Shown here: positions 35,222-43,613 of the stretch, piece by piece
Position numbering within the stretch: position 1 is the stretch's first letter
Layout of the letters: each line of letters starts with the position of its first letter
Assembly (NCBI GenBank): GCA_947501685.1
Contig: CANMWQ010000002.1
Location: forward strand, 248,001-312,000
Source: an uncultured Litoreibacter sp.
GTDB lineage: Bacteria; Pseudomonadota; Alphaproteobacteria; Rhodobacterales; Rhodobacteraceae
Direction: 5' to 3'
Length of the DNA: 64,000 bases
Notes under the pieces: generated by a model
What the model saw: only the letters and a program-made list of their open reading frames with translations
What the model was told of the DNA's origin: nothing
The model's database searches: none
Translations under genes and position numbers: made by a program

Positions 35222-37383
35222 GCGGCCTCTCCTTTGTTGAGCGACGCTTTGGAGTGTGGGCGGGTCGGCCGTGCGGGCTGCGGATCGGGGTCTGCGATGT
35301 CCTCAACGTCGGAACCCACAGAGAACTCATCGAACAGCATGTCGAAAATGGCTTCGCGCTCTTCTTGTTCAGTGATGCCGAACAGGCCTTTCAGCTCGCC
35401 CACGGAGATCTGCGACTTGTTGCTGACATCGGTCAGGATACCGCCTTGCTCCAGCAGGAAATCCTCAAGCTGCGCCAGCGCGATTCGGCGAATTTCAGCA
35501 ACCTGCACGCTTTTCATGTCGTTCAGGATCGGCGCGGTTTCGGCCTCGATCAACTCGTAAAAGCTGTCGGCATAGGCGCGGTAGCCCTTGCGGCGCTGCC
35601 ACCAGCCTTTCCACCAAGAACTTTGCAGATCCAAAGCAATCGTCTGACCCAATGACACCGGCGGCGGGAAGCTTGGCGCGGTCGGCGCAGAGACAGAGAA
35701 CCCCTCCACCTCGATCGACAAGAGGTCGCGGTAAGTCACGGACAGATCGTCAGCCGCGGAATTCAGCGCGGCGACACAGGTGTTGGCAGTTTTCTTGCAC
35801 ATGGAGTGGTAGCTGGAGCGCAACAACATGCGCAGCCCCTCAGGGGAGTATTGCCACAGCTCCTTGTCGCCATGTTTCTCGAGATGTTGCAACAGCGACT
35901 CGAGCGCGCGGTCCAGGAATCGTTTATGGGCCTGATCAATCCGCGTCGTATACGCCTCAAACAGCGGTTTCAACGCGGCGTCGAGCCCGGCCATGTGACG
36001 GTCTTCGATCTCGTCTAGCCGCTTGGCCAGAACGGCAGGCTCCATCATCTTGAGGTCCTGATTGTCGATCCGCATCGACACGATATTGCTGGAGGCCCTC
36101 AGCCCGTGCAGATGGTTCAGCGCCCGCTTGCGCAGCGCGGTGATCATCTGCGCGCCTTCTCCGACACTGATCCGCTCGGAAATGGCGTCGTAAAGCGCGG
36201 GCATGCCGGACATGTCCCAGACATCAGCAGCAGTGATGGGCGCACCTTCTTCCAGCTTGGACTTGGCAAAGTTCTGCAAGGAAGCAGCGCTGTCAGGCAC
36301 CAGATCGTCGATGGTTTCCTGCAACGCCATATTCGCCCAATAGGCGGAGCCAAAGACCAGATGCAGCCCGCTTGGGCCGTTATTGTCGGCCAGCGTTTTC
36401 AGAATGGACTCGCGGATTTCGTCGATTTGCTCGGCGGGGTTCGGCAGCTCGTCGATACGGTTGACGAAGACCACGACCTCGCGCGAGTCGATATTGGAGA
36501 TCAGCCGGATCAGCCCCATATCCATGGAGCTCAGCGCCTGATTGGCCGACAGCACGACAACACAAATTCGGCTGCCGCGCAGCGCGTTGATCGTGATCTG
36601 CTCACGCATCATAAAGGTGTCATTCACGCCGGGCGTGTCGCGGATGCACAGCGGCATCGGCAGCGACGGGGCGTCCAGATAAAGATCAGCCGATTTCGTG
36701 ATATCGGCAAACTGGCCTTGGGCATCCAGCATCTCGGGGTCGCCAAAATCGTCGCCCATGCAGACATAGCGCTGCATCAGCTCTTCATCGAGATGGCGGT
36801 AATTATGGGTCTGACCCAACAGCAATTCGAATTTTCGGCCAAGACGCGCCTTGGTCTTTTCGCGCATCTCCGCAATCTGTTCGCGCACTTTGACCAGCTC
36901 TTCATCGGCCCCGGCGCGGCTGGACAGCTCGCCAATGCGACCGCCATTCTCTATCAGAAAATCCCACTCGTCCTTGTCAAAGAACCGGAACGACGCCACC
37001 GGGTCGTCCGCCTTGCGCCGGGTGTTGAGATGCAGGGACGTCACCACAGAGGTCCACGGGTTCACGTCAGCCGGCAGCAATTCGGGGCGCCCGGCGATGG
37101 CGTTGACCAGCGAGGTCTTGCCCGACTTGATCTGGCCAATCATCGTGATCGACGGTTCAAACTCATGGGCGGATTGAATGAGGGTCTCGGCCTTCTTCTC
37201 GGCCTCCCGGCCGCCGAAGCTCTCGATGTCGAGCAGCGCCTCTTCGAGATTATGCATGTTTTCGGCAAAGCCGTTCATCTGCTCAAGACCGTGCCGGGCA
37301 AAGGCCGGGGTCAGAGCAGGCTGCTGAAGGGGCATGGAGGCCTCAACGCCGGTTTCGTCACCGGCTGGAACATCGTCGATCAT
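35218..37383 (-). CDS. Dynamin-like GTPase (large)
   Basis: A 721-residue dynamin-family protein. P-loop GQIKSGKTS is at 83-91, DTPGVND at 249-255 and NRID at 308-311. After the GTPase domain comes a long helical part (roughly 400-700) with a segment LQSSWWKGWWQRRKGYRAY that could touch membrane. The 54-residue tail is acidic, then proline/arginine-rich. Bacterial dynamins bend or fuse membranes, and some protect against phage. A 158-base gap separates it from the P-loop gene upstream, so it may start its own transcript. Confidence 0.87.
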   Translation of the reverse strand: MIDDVPAGDETGVEASMPLQQPALTPAFARHGLEQMNGFAENMHNLEEALLDIESFGGREAEKKAETLIQSAHEFEPSITMIGQIKSGKTSLVNAIAGRPELLPADVNPWTSVVTSLHLNTRRKADDPVASFRFFDKDEWDFLIENGGRIGELSSRAGADEELVKVREQIAEMREKTKARLGRKFELLLGQTHNYRHLDEELMQRYVCMGDDFGDPEMLDAQGQFADITKSADLYLDAPSLPMPLCIRDTPGVNDTFMMREQITINALRGSRICVVVLSANQALSSMDMGLIRLISNIDSREVVVFVNRIDELPNPAEQIDEIRESILKTLADNNGPSGLHLVFGSAYWANMALQETIDDLVPDSAASLQNFAKSKLEEGAPITAADVWDMSGMPALYDAISERISVGEGAQMITALRKRALNHLHGLRASSNIVSMRIDNQDLKMMEPAVLAKRLDEIEDRHMAGLDAALKPLFEAYTTRIDQAHKRFLDRALESLLQHLEKHGDKELWQYSPEGLRMLLRSSYHSMCKKTANTCVAALNSAADDLSVTYRDLLSIEVEGFSVSAPTAPSFPPPVSLGQTIALDLQSSWWKGWWQRRKGYRAYADSFYELIEAETAPILNDMKSVQVAEIRRIALAQLEDFLLEQGGILTDVSNKSQISVGELKGLFGITEQEEREAIFDMLFDEFSVGSDVEDIADPDPQPARPTRPHSKASLNKGEAA

Positions 37384-37541
37384 AAAGCTTCCACCCTAAA
37401 ACAAGGTCTTTCTCAGTTACGTTTCACGAATCCCGGTCATTTTGACGGGATTGTTCTGGTCCAGAGGATAATGGCTCCTCCAACGCGACAATATTGCGGC
37501 GACAATTTGATATTTATTGGAAACCAAGGCGCGCAGGCACG
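37384..37541. other. Gap upstream of the dynamin pair, with a hairpin
   Basis: A stem forms from AATCCC (37429-37434) with GGGATT (37447-37452), continued by GTCA/TGAC past one unpaired G, leaving a three-base loop. There is no T-run, so it is not a simple terminator. It may be a leader structure or operator for the dynamin genes. The A/T-rich part nearest 37500 may hold a promoter. Confidence 0.45.
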
Positions 37542-38786
37542 CTAAGACGCCAGCATTTGCTGCATTTCCTGCTTGACCTGTACCATGACGCTGACGCTGT
37601 CGCTGGCGACTGTTTCGCTGGTTTCAAGCTGAATGAGCTGTACCAAATCAGCCGCATCCATCGCTGTTTCGCGCAGCTGTGCCATAGCGAGGTCATCAGC
37701 TTCGCCGCTTTCGGCCAGATAATCCGACAACCAGACCACGGTATCGACGCAGATATCCACGATCTCCCCATCACTCAGGCCGACATCGCTGAGCGCCTGC
37801 CCCATCATCGTGCCTTCGGCGGTCAATTGCGCCACAGCCTGCTCACACGCCTCGCGCGACACAGGCCCAAGGGACCGGGAAACCGGAACCTCAACCACAG
37901 CCTCAACCGGGGTCTCAGTCGGCACAGGAGCTTCGACGGGCGCGGGCGCGTGTGCTTCCGGGTCAAACGCGATTTGGCGCAGGAAAATGTCGGCCTGATC
38001 GCGCGCACCCTGATGCCCGGTCTCAACCATGCGCAGGATCGCCGAGATCACAGCCATCCCGCCGGAGCTGCGCAGCATGTCTTTGTCGACCGTCCCATCT
38101 AAATTACGGGCCGCGATCGCGGACGTCGTGCCAATTGGCAGCACCTGCCGGAACTGGTCTTGCATGACATAGACCGCCCGATCAACGCGGCCCGGATAGG
38201 CCTCTTCGACCGCGGGGTTGTCGGCATGAGTCATCAGCAGGAACGCATGATCCTGCAACGCCGCGGGCATCTGTGCCCAAAGAGCCTGCTCGTCACGACC
38301 AAACGCGCCCTTGGAGCACCAAAGCGCCACGTCGCTGCGTTTGGAGGCCCAGCTCATCGCGCGTTGTTGTTCGCGCAGGGACGCACCCGCGCTGACCTCA
38401 AGGATGGAAATTTTCTTCAGCGCCGGCAGCGGCATCGTGGCGTCCACAAACGCCGGCTTCAAGGCGGTGATCGCCCGCATGTCATCCATTGGCAGGGCCT
38501 CAAGCGTGCCATCGGGCAGCGTGCAATTGGCAACTGCCGCGTCACCATAGCTCAGTTGCAGCGTGGGCAGTTTCGTCTTTCCGGGCAGCACATCCGCGCC
38601 TGCCAGAAAGTTCAGTATCTGCGACTTGCCGCTGCCCGGAAGGCCGAAAATGGCCAGCCTCACAGGGCGTTCAATTTGATCGAGGATCGCCTGCGCGCGG
38701 GCTTTCAGTGGCGCGCTCAGACCCGCCTGCGCAATAGCGCGGCGCAGATCACTGACACCGTCACGGGGCGGCGCAGCCTGTGTCAT
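37542..38786 (-). CDS. P-loop NTPase, degenerate GTPase-like
   Basis: A 414-residue protein with a clear Walker A (FGLPGSGKSQILNFLAG, P-loop at 48-55). The later GTPase motifs are weak: ILEVSAG stands where DxxG would be and THADN where NKxD would be. A Pro/Ala/Val-rich linker (about residues 275-300) leads to a helical C-terminal region. It overlaps the PP2C gene by four bases, so it belongs to the kinase-FHA-phosphatase operon. It may be a third, partner GTPase of the two dynamins or a regulatory NTPase. The family is not recognised further. Confidence 0.7.
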   Translation of the reverse strand: MTQAAPPRDGVSDLRRAIAQAGLSAPLKARAQAILDQIERPVRLAIFGLPGSGKSQILNFLAGADVLPGKTKLPTLQLSYGDAAVANCTLPDGTLEALPMDDMRAITALKPAFVDATMPLPALKKISILEVSAGASLREQQRAMSWASKRSDVALWCSKGAFGRDEQALWAQMPAALQDHAFLLMTHADNPAVEEAYPGRVDRAVYVMQDQFRQVLPIGTTSAIAARNLDGTVDKDMLRSSGGMAVISAILRMVETGHQGARDQADIFLRQIAFDPEAHAPAPVEAPVPTETPVEAVVEVPVSRSLGPVSREACEQAVAQLTAEGTMMGQALSDVGLSDGEIVDICVDTVVWLSDYLAESGEADDLAMAQLRETAMDAADLVQLIQLETSETVASDSVSVMVQVKQEMQQMLAS

Positions 38787-39736
38787 CGGGGCGCGCCCAC
38801 GGCGACTTTGGAGGGGGCATCCTCTTCGGGAGATGCGGCGTCCTGGTCTTTCTTGACCTCATCAAGATGCACCACGCGGGTCGAGTTGGCGGCGGCATGA
38901 TCATCCGCATCCACCGGCTTGGGCGCAATCGCGCGTTCCATCGGTTTGTTATGGTTCAGCTTGATCACCGCGAAGGAGACATTGTCCTGGTCCGGGTCTG
39001 CCAGCGCCTCGATGGCGGCCAGCAAGTGGCCCGCAATTTCCGCGCTTTTGCGGCGGCGGTAGCGGTGCAGGATCTGCTTGATTTTGGTTTCTTCAAGATA
39101 TTGCAACCCGTCGCTGGACACCACGACGATGTCGCCAACCTGCACCTCAAACGGGGTGTTGGGACAGTCCGACTTGGCCACGCGCCCGCCCAGAATAACG
39201 GATGTCAGCGCATTGCGGTCCGGGTGGTTCTTGGCCGCCTCCGCGTCCAACAGGCCTTGCTTGGCCATGAAATCAATCTGCGGTGCCATCGAATGATCTT
39301 CGTTGAGCTGCTTCAGCTTGCCAGAGCGGAAATGATAGAGCGGGCTGTCGCCAATCGACATCCAGAACATCCGGTTCTCAACCAGCACCAGCGACACCAG
39401 CGTGGCCCCCATGCCGCGCACGGCAGGGTTGTCGGACACATGGTCGCTGACCGCCAGATTGGCCTGCGACGCAGCATTTGCCATCAGGTCGGGAATCTTC
39501 TTCTCTTGCTGCACGAAATTCGCGCTTTGGAATTTCAGCTCGGAGAACACTTCGGTGACGACAATCTTGGAGGCCACGTCACCAGCGGCATGGCCGCCCA
39601 TACCATCGGCCAACACGACCATTCCGGTATCGGTGCCAAAGGGAAAGTCGGTGATGATGGCGTCTTCTTGATAGTCACGCCCGCCCTGACAAATCGCGGA
39701 AGCTACGTCGAATCTTGGTTCAGGCGATCGCCACAT
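38783..39736 (-). CDS. PP2C-type Ser/Thr protein phosphatase
   Basis: A 317-residue metal-dependent phosphatase. The PP2C motifs are in order: GGRDYQEDA, LADGMGGHAAGDVAS, GMGATLVSLVL, WMSIGDSPLY, VSSDGLQYL and DNVSFAVIKL. The catalytic domain fills the first 240 residues; the tail is charged and disordered. Start at MWRSPEPRFD, behind GAGGAGAG, overlaps the end of the FHA gene by 17 bases. With the kinase and FHA protein it would reverse threonine phosphorylation, like PppA of type VI secretion regulation. Confidence 0.92.
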   Translation of the reverse strand: MWRSPEPRFDVASAICQGGRDYQEDAIITDFPFGTDTGMVVLADGMGGHAAGDVASKIVVTEVFSELKFQSANFVQQEKKIPDLMANAASQANLAVSDHVSDNPAVRGMGATLVSLVLVENRMFWMSIGDSPLYHFRSGKLKQLNEDHSMAPQIDFMAKQGLLDAEAAKNHPDRNALTSVILGGRVAKSDCPNTPFEVQVGDIVVVSSDGLQYLEETKIKQILHRYRRRKSAEIAGHLLAAIEALADPDQDNVSFAVIKLNHNKPMERAIAPKPVDADDHAAANSTRVVHLDEVKKDQDAASPEEDAPSKVAVGAPR

Positions 39737-40592
39737 CTTCGCTCTCCTCTGGGTTGGACCCGTCGTTCCAGTTGAATTCCGCTGTGCAGAGGGCCACGAA
39801 ATGCAGCGTCGTTTCACCCAGCTTGATCTGGTCACCCGTAGTGAGCGTTTCGTTTGAAATCACCGGGGTGCCGTTTAGTCGCACGATATTCTTCTTGCCG
39901 CCATGGCCCAGCATAAAGCTGTGCGTTTCGGGGTCATAAACAACAGCGGCGTGGTTCACGCGCGAGATCGAATTGTCGCCGAAATCAAGCTTGATCGCCT
40001 GATCATCGCCACGGCCAATCTCTGACATACCAGCCTCAAGGGAGAAGCATTCGCCACGGCCCGGACCCTCGACAACAAGCAACCAGCCAACCGGGAACTT
40101 GGCGCGCGCAGCGCCGGTTGCTTTTTCCGCCGTGTCAAACATGGAAACGACGTCGCTTTGCGGGTTGTCGAACCCCAGAACGCGGGTCTGGTTGCGACGG
40201 CGGCGTGGTGATGGGGCAGCTTCAGGCGTCGCGGCAAGCTCAGGCCCGTCATCTTCAATGTCCCAAATGTTGACCGGTGCCGCTGGCATTGCGGCCTCCT
40301 CCCCCACACTGGCGTTGATTTTCTCAAGGATATCGGCGGCGGCTTTCGCCTCTTCTTCAGCAGCTTTCGCCTCCTCTTCAGCGATTTGCGCCATCGCTGC
40401 AGCTTCCACTTCCGCAAATTTGCGTTCTTTTTCAGCCTCTTGGGCGCGCAATTCCTCGGCAGACAACATGTTGGGGCGCGTGTCCAGCGGCACATCTTCC
40501 TGCGGAGCAATGTCCACAACTGTGCGCTCTACCTCCTTGGAGGCCTCGGCCTTGCTGGCCTTGCGGGAAAGAAAGTTACGAAAAAAGCTCAT
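39720..40592 (-). CDS. FHA-domain protein with coiled-coil segment
   Basis: A 290-residue cytosolic protein. Residues 45-90 are rich in Ala, Glu and Lys and should form a coiled coil; a basic patch (SPRRRRNQTR) follows near 128. The FHA domain, which binds phosphothreonine, covers about 165-275: SEIGRGDDQ, NSISRVNHAAVVYDP and KNIVRLNGTPV. It lies 24 bases after the kinase stop, and the PP2C start is inside its end. It is the likely phospho-reader of this system, joining the kinase to other partners. Confidence 0.9.
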   Translation of the reverse strand: MSFFRNFLSRKASKAEASKEVERTVVDIAPQEDVPLDTRPNMLSAEELRAQEAEKERKFAEVEAAAMAQIAEEEAKAAEEEAKAAADILEKINASVGEEAAMPAAPVNIWDIEDDGPELAATPEAAPSPRRRRNQTRVLGFDNPQSDVVSMFDTAEKATGAARAKFPVGWLLVVEGPGRGECFSLEAGMSEIGRGDDQAIKLDFGDNSISRVNHAAVVYDPETHSFMLGHGGKKNIVRLNGTPVISNETLTTGDQIKLGETTLHFVALCTAEFNWNDGSNPEESEDVAIA

Positions 40593-40616
40593 GATCTTGC
40601 CTCTAAGTGATTGGCG

Positions 40617-42767
40617 CTAAACGCTGCCGTTGTAAGTGTAATATGCGACCCACATGGAGCCATCGCGGGAGACCGCGAAACTGAACTCGTCGGTGCCGTT
40701 TTCCAGCTCTCGCGTGAAAATGCTCGGCAGCGAAGTGCGCTCAATGACCGGCTCGGAGGTGCTCATATAGGCGATCAGCTCGTCGCCGATCTGCAGTTCG
40801 GTTTCGCCCTCGGCAATGGCGGTGACGCGGGTCGTCCACGCCTCTCCGTTAAAGCGGGTCATAAAGACGGTGCCGTCGCCCAACTGAGTTTCCTGAATGA
40901 TTGCAGGCTCCCACTCCACGGTGCTTTCAGCGCCACCACGTTTGACAGTCAGCTGCATCGGTTGAGACACCGCGTCTTGCGGCGTGGCGCTGGCGCGCAA
41001 AGCCTCGTCAAACTCGATCATATTGGAGACCGGAGTGCCATTGACCGCGACAATCTCAGTACCTGCGCGGGCCCAGTCGGGGGCGTCGCCGGTCGCTTCG
41101 GTGATGCGGGTGTTGTTGGCGCCGGTGGTAAAGGGTTTCTCGACACTCCAGTTGGATTGCAGCACGGGTACGTCTGCGGCAACCTCTGCCTGCGCGGCGG
41201 CCTCAACTTCGGCGGCTTGTACTTCTGCCAGACGCTCTGCCTCTGCGGCAGCCTCAGCTTCGGCGGCTTGTGCTTCAGCCAGACGCTCTGCCTCTGCGGC
41301 AGCCTCAGCTTCGGCGGCCTGTGCTTCAGCCAGACGCTCTGCTTCCGCGGCAGCCTCAGCAGCTGCAACTTCGGCGAGGCGCGCGGCCTCGGCCTCCTGT
41401 GCGGCAATCGCTTCGGCTGCGGCAATCTCTTCCAGACGGCGGGCTTCGGCGGTGGTCGCTGCTTGCACAATGGCAAGCTGAGCGGCGGCTTCGGCGGCTC
41501 TGATCTGCTCTGTAGCGGCAAACCTTGCGCTTTCCGCAACGCCCTGCATCGGCGTCCACTCAAAAGCGGGCGCGGTTTCAATGGTTTCGATAACGGCTGG
41601 CTCTGGCGCTGCGGCTTGCACGACAGGGGCGGGCTCAAGCGTTTCAACAGGGGCCACGGCGGCCTCTTGTGTCGTCGTTCCCGTGGGCAGGTAGCCCGCG
41701 AAATACAGGCCCCCAACCGCCAGCAAAGCCACGGCAGCAACCGAGCCAAACAGCGCTACCAGACCGGGTTTGCGCTCTGCATCAAGCGTGGCGGCGGCTG
41801 CCGAAGACAGCGGCGCGGTTTGAGATGGAACACGCGACAGCTGGCGCGATTGGTTCAGCATGGCGACCCATTCGTCAGCCGATTGCATCCGGTCTTTCGG
41901 CAGGATGGCCAGCGCCTTGTCGATGGACAGCAGGAACTTGCGGTCGAACCCTTTGATCCGGTCTGCCAGCGGTTCGTAAATGTCCTTGTCGCCGGCCGCA
42001 ATCGCGGCCAGACGGGCTTGGCTGTTGGGGGGCAGCTCGCCGTCAATCAGGTGGTAAAAGCTGGCGGCCAGTGCATAAAGATCGCTCGCAGGCGTCTGCG
42101 GGCTGCCTTGCACATAGAATTCCTGCGGGGAGTACCCGTCCTTAACGACACGCAGCGCTGACAGCACGCGGGTCTGTTTGCTGGCCTCTTCGCGCGCAGC
42201 ACCAAAATCAATCAATACGGGGCGCATGTCACCATCCAGCAGGATGTTATCTGGCGAGATATCGCGGTGCAGCACGCCCCGGTCATGGACGTATTGCACA
42301 GCGCCCAGCACATCGCGCAGGATGCCTTGCACCTGCAACCCGGTCAGCCCGTGGTCAGGATCGTCGAGTGTGTCCAGAAGATCGCGCCCTTCGACAAAGT
42401 CGAGGACCATATAGGCGGTCTGATTCTCTTCAAACACCTCATGCACGCCGACAATATTGGGGTGATTCATCTTCGCGAGGCTACGCGCCTCTTGGATAAA
42501 CAGCCCGACAATCGCACGCAATTCGTCGGTATGCGCGTCAGAGCGCGCCTGAACGAGGGCGCGGCTACGATGACAAAATGCGGAAGGGAAACATTCCTTG
42601 ATAACCACCTTACGATCAAGGCTATTGGTCGCAAGATAGGTGATGCCGAAGCCGCCGGAATTCAGAAAGCAGTTGATCGTATACTGGCCGTGCAGCAGTT
42701 TCGTACCCGGTCGCAGCTCGTCGAGATAGCTTTCAGACTGATCGTCTTTGATCTGTGCGTTGCCCAT
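40617..42767 (-). CDS. Transmembrane Ser/Thr protein kinase with coiled coil and PDZ-like domain
   Basis: A 716-residue kinase. The catalytic domain (about 28-300) has the glycine loop NSGGFGITY at 36-44, Lys57, HRDISPDN at 168-175 and DFG at 187-189. A single membrane helix lies at about 335-358. Outside it come an Ala/Glu-rich coiled coil with three 17-residue repeats, then a PDZ-like domain (AGTEIVAVNGTPVSNMIEFDEAL) and a beta-rich C-terminus. It would sense the periplasm and phosphorylate cytosolic proteins. Start at MGNAQIKDD; the frame is open 14 codons upstream. First gene of the operon. Confidence 0.92.
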   Translation of the reverse strand: MGNAQIKDDQSESYLDELRPGTKLLHGQYTINCFLNSGGFGITYLATNSLDRKVVIKECFPSAFCHRSRALVQARSDAHTDELRAIVGLFIQEARSLAKMNHPNIVGVHEVFEENQTAYMVLDFVEGRDLLDTLDDPDHGLTGLQVQGILRDVLGAVQYVHDRGVLHRDISPDNILLDGDMRPVLIDFGAAREEASKQTRVLSALRVVKDGYSPQEFYVQGSPQTPASDLYALAASFYHLIDGELPPNSQARLAAIAAGDKDIYEPLADRIKGFDRKFLLSIDKALAILPKDRMQSADEWVAMLNQSRQLSRVPSQTAPLSSAAAATLDAERKPGLVALFGSVAAVALLAVGGLYFAGYLPTGTTTQEAAVAPVETLEPAPVVQAAAPEPAVIETIETAPAFEWTPMQGVAESARFAATEQIRAAEAAAQLAIVQAATTAEARRLEEIAAAEAIAAQEAEAARLAEVAAAEAAAEAERLAEAQAAEAEAAAEAERLAEAQAAEAEAAAEAERLAEVQAAEVEAAAQAEVAADVPVLQSNWSVEKPFTTGANNTRITEATGDAPDWARAGTEIVAVNGTPVSNMIEFDEALRASATPQDAVSQPMQLTVKRGGAESTVEWEPAIIQETQLGDGTVFMTRFNGEAWTTRVTAIAEGETELQIGDELIAYMSTSEPVIERTSLPSIFTRELENGTDEFSFAVSRDGSMWVAYYTYNGSV
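41231..41383 (-). repeat. Three 51-base tandem repeats inside the kinase gene
   Basis: Units begin at 41231, 41282 and 41333 (each GACGCTCTGC-like on the plus strand) with period 51 bases, coding for 17 residues of the form AEAERLAEAQAAEAEAA. The first two are nearly identical, the third diverges. They form part of the predicted periplasmic coiled coil and could vary in number between strains. Confidence 0.8.
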
Positions 42768-42926
42768 AGCGAATGTCACCCTTCGTCCCACAGCACGCGG
42801 TAATTCCACGTGCCTCTGGCAAGAGTTTCTCAGGCAATTCTGTCTAAAACGGGGCAGACATTTGGTGTTTCTAGGACGGAAACACTGACCTCAATTCTGG
42901 GTCTTTATCCACGGAAACGGGGCAGC
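42768..42926. other. Gap between kinase and FAH-family gene
   Basis: Holds the probable promoter of the kinase operon. A hairpin GTGTTTC (42865-42871) with GAAACAC (42879-42885) has a seven-base loop. The 11-mer AAACGGGGCAG occurs twice, near 42848 and 42917. No coding region is visible. Confidence 0.4.
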
Positions 42927-43610
42927 CTAGACAACGTCGACCCGAAGGACATCCAGCCCGGCAATCGACAATTCCATTGCGTCGCCACGGACCACCGGGC
43001 CAACGCCTGAGGGTGTGCCTGACAAGATCACATCGCCCGCCGCCAGCTCAAAATACGCCGACAGGTAGGAGATCATCTCCGGCACCTTCCAGATCATCTG
43101 ATCCAGATCACCGCTTTGCCGCAGCTCGCCGTTAACAGTTAACGAAATCTCACCAGAACTCAGATGCCCCACATCGCTGACCGGGTGCAGCGGGCCCACA
43201 GGCGCGGAGCGCTCAAAGGATTTCCCGATCTCCCACGGACGGCCCATCTTCTTGGCCTCGCCTTGCAGGTCGCGGCGGGTCATATCAAGGCAAGGCGCGT
43301 AGCCCCAAACGTGGGCGAGCGCGTCTTGGGTGGTGATGTCGGTCCCGCCCGAGTGCAACGCCACCAAAAGCTCCGCTTCGTGATGCACGTCCTGGCTTTT
43401 CACGGGGTAGGGAAACTGACCGCTCGCATCCAGGCTGTCAGGGTTTTTTTGAAAAAAGAACGGAGGCTCCCGGTCCGGGTCATGCCCCATCTCAACCGCA
43501 TGCGCGGCGTAGTTGCGCCCGATGCAATAGACCCGGCGGACCGGAAACGCGCCCCCGCCCACGACCGGCAATTGCGCTTGGGCGGGGGCGGGGATCACGA
43601 AACCTGTCAT
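42927..43610 (-). CDS. Fumarylacetoacetate hydrolase family protein
   Basis: A 227-residue metal-dependent hydrolase. Key signatures: VYCIGRNYAAHAVEMG, the metal-binding HHEAELLVAL, KSFERSAPVGP and the C-terminal GDVILSGTPSGVGPVVRGD. Small FAH proteins act as fumarylpyruvate hydrolase, acylpyruvase or oxaloacetate decarboxylase. The acylpyruvase type (YcgM/FAHD1-like) fits the length best. It lies four bases downstream of the isocitrate dehydrogenase stop, so it may be co-transcribed and might act near the TCA cycle. Confidence 0.88.
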   Translation of the reverse strand: MTGFVIPAPAQAQLPVVGGGAFPVRRVYCIGRNYAAHAVEMGHDPDREPPFFFQKNPDSLDASGQFPYPVKSQDVHHEAELLVALHSGGTDITTQDALAHVWGYAPCLDMTRRDLQGEAKKMGRPWEIGKSFERSAPVGPLHPVSDVGHLSSGEISLTVNGELRQSGDLDQMIWKVPEMISYLSAYFELAAGDVILSGTPSGVGPVVRGDAMELSIAGLDVLRVDVV

Positions 43611-43613
43611 GGC

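Noticed and set aside
41231-41383. Repeat block as CRISPR or non-coding satellite
   Set aside because: Units are directly adjacent without spacers, period 51 keeps the frame, and they code for a regular coiled coil.
40611-42161. 516-codon plus-strand frame with repeats of Gly, Cys, Leu, Phe
   Set aside because: Its repeats are the reverse reading of the Ala/Glu coiled coil of the kinase gene.
28423-42767. Interpretation of the kinase-FHA-PP2C block as a type VI secretion locus
   Set aside because: No tss core genes (sheath, baseplate, TssM, ClpV) are present in the window.
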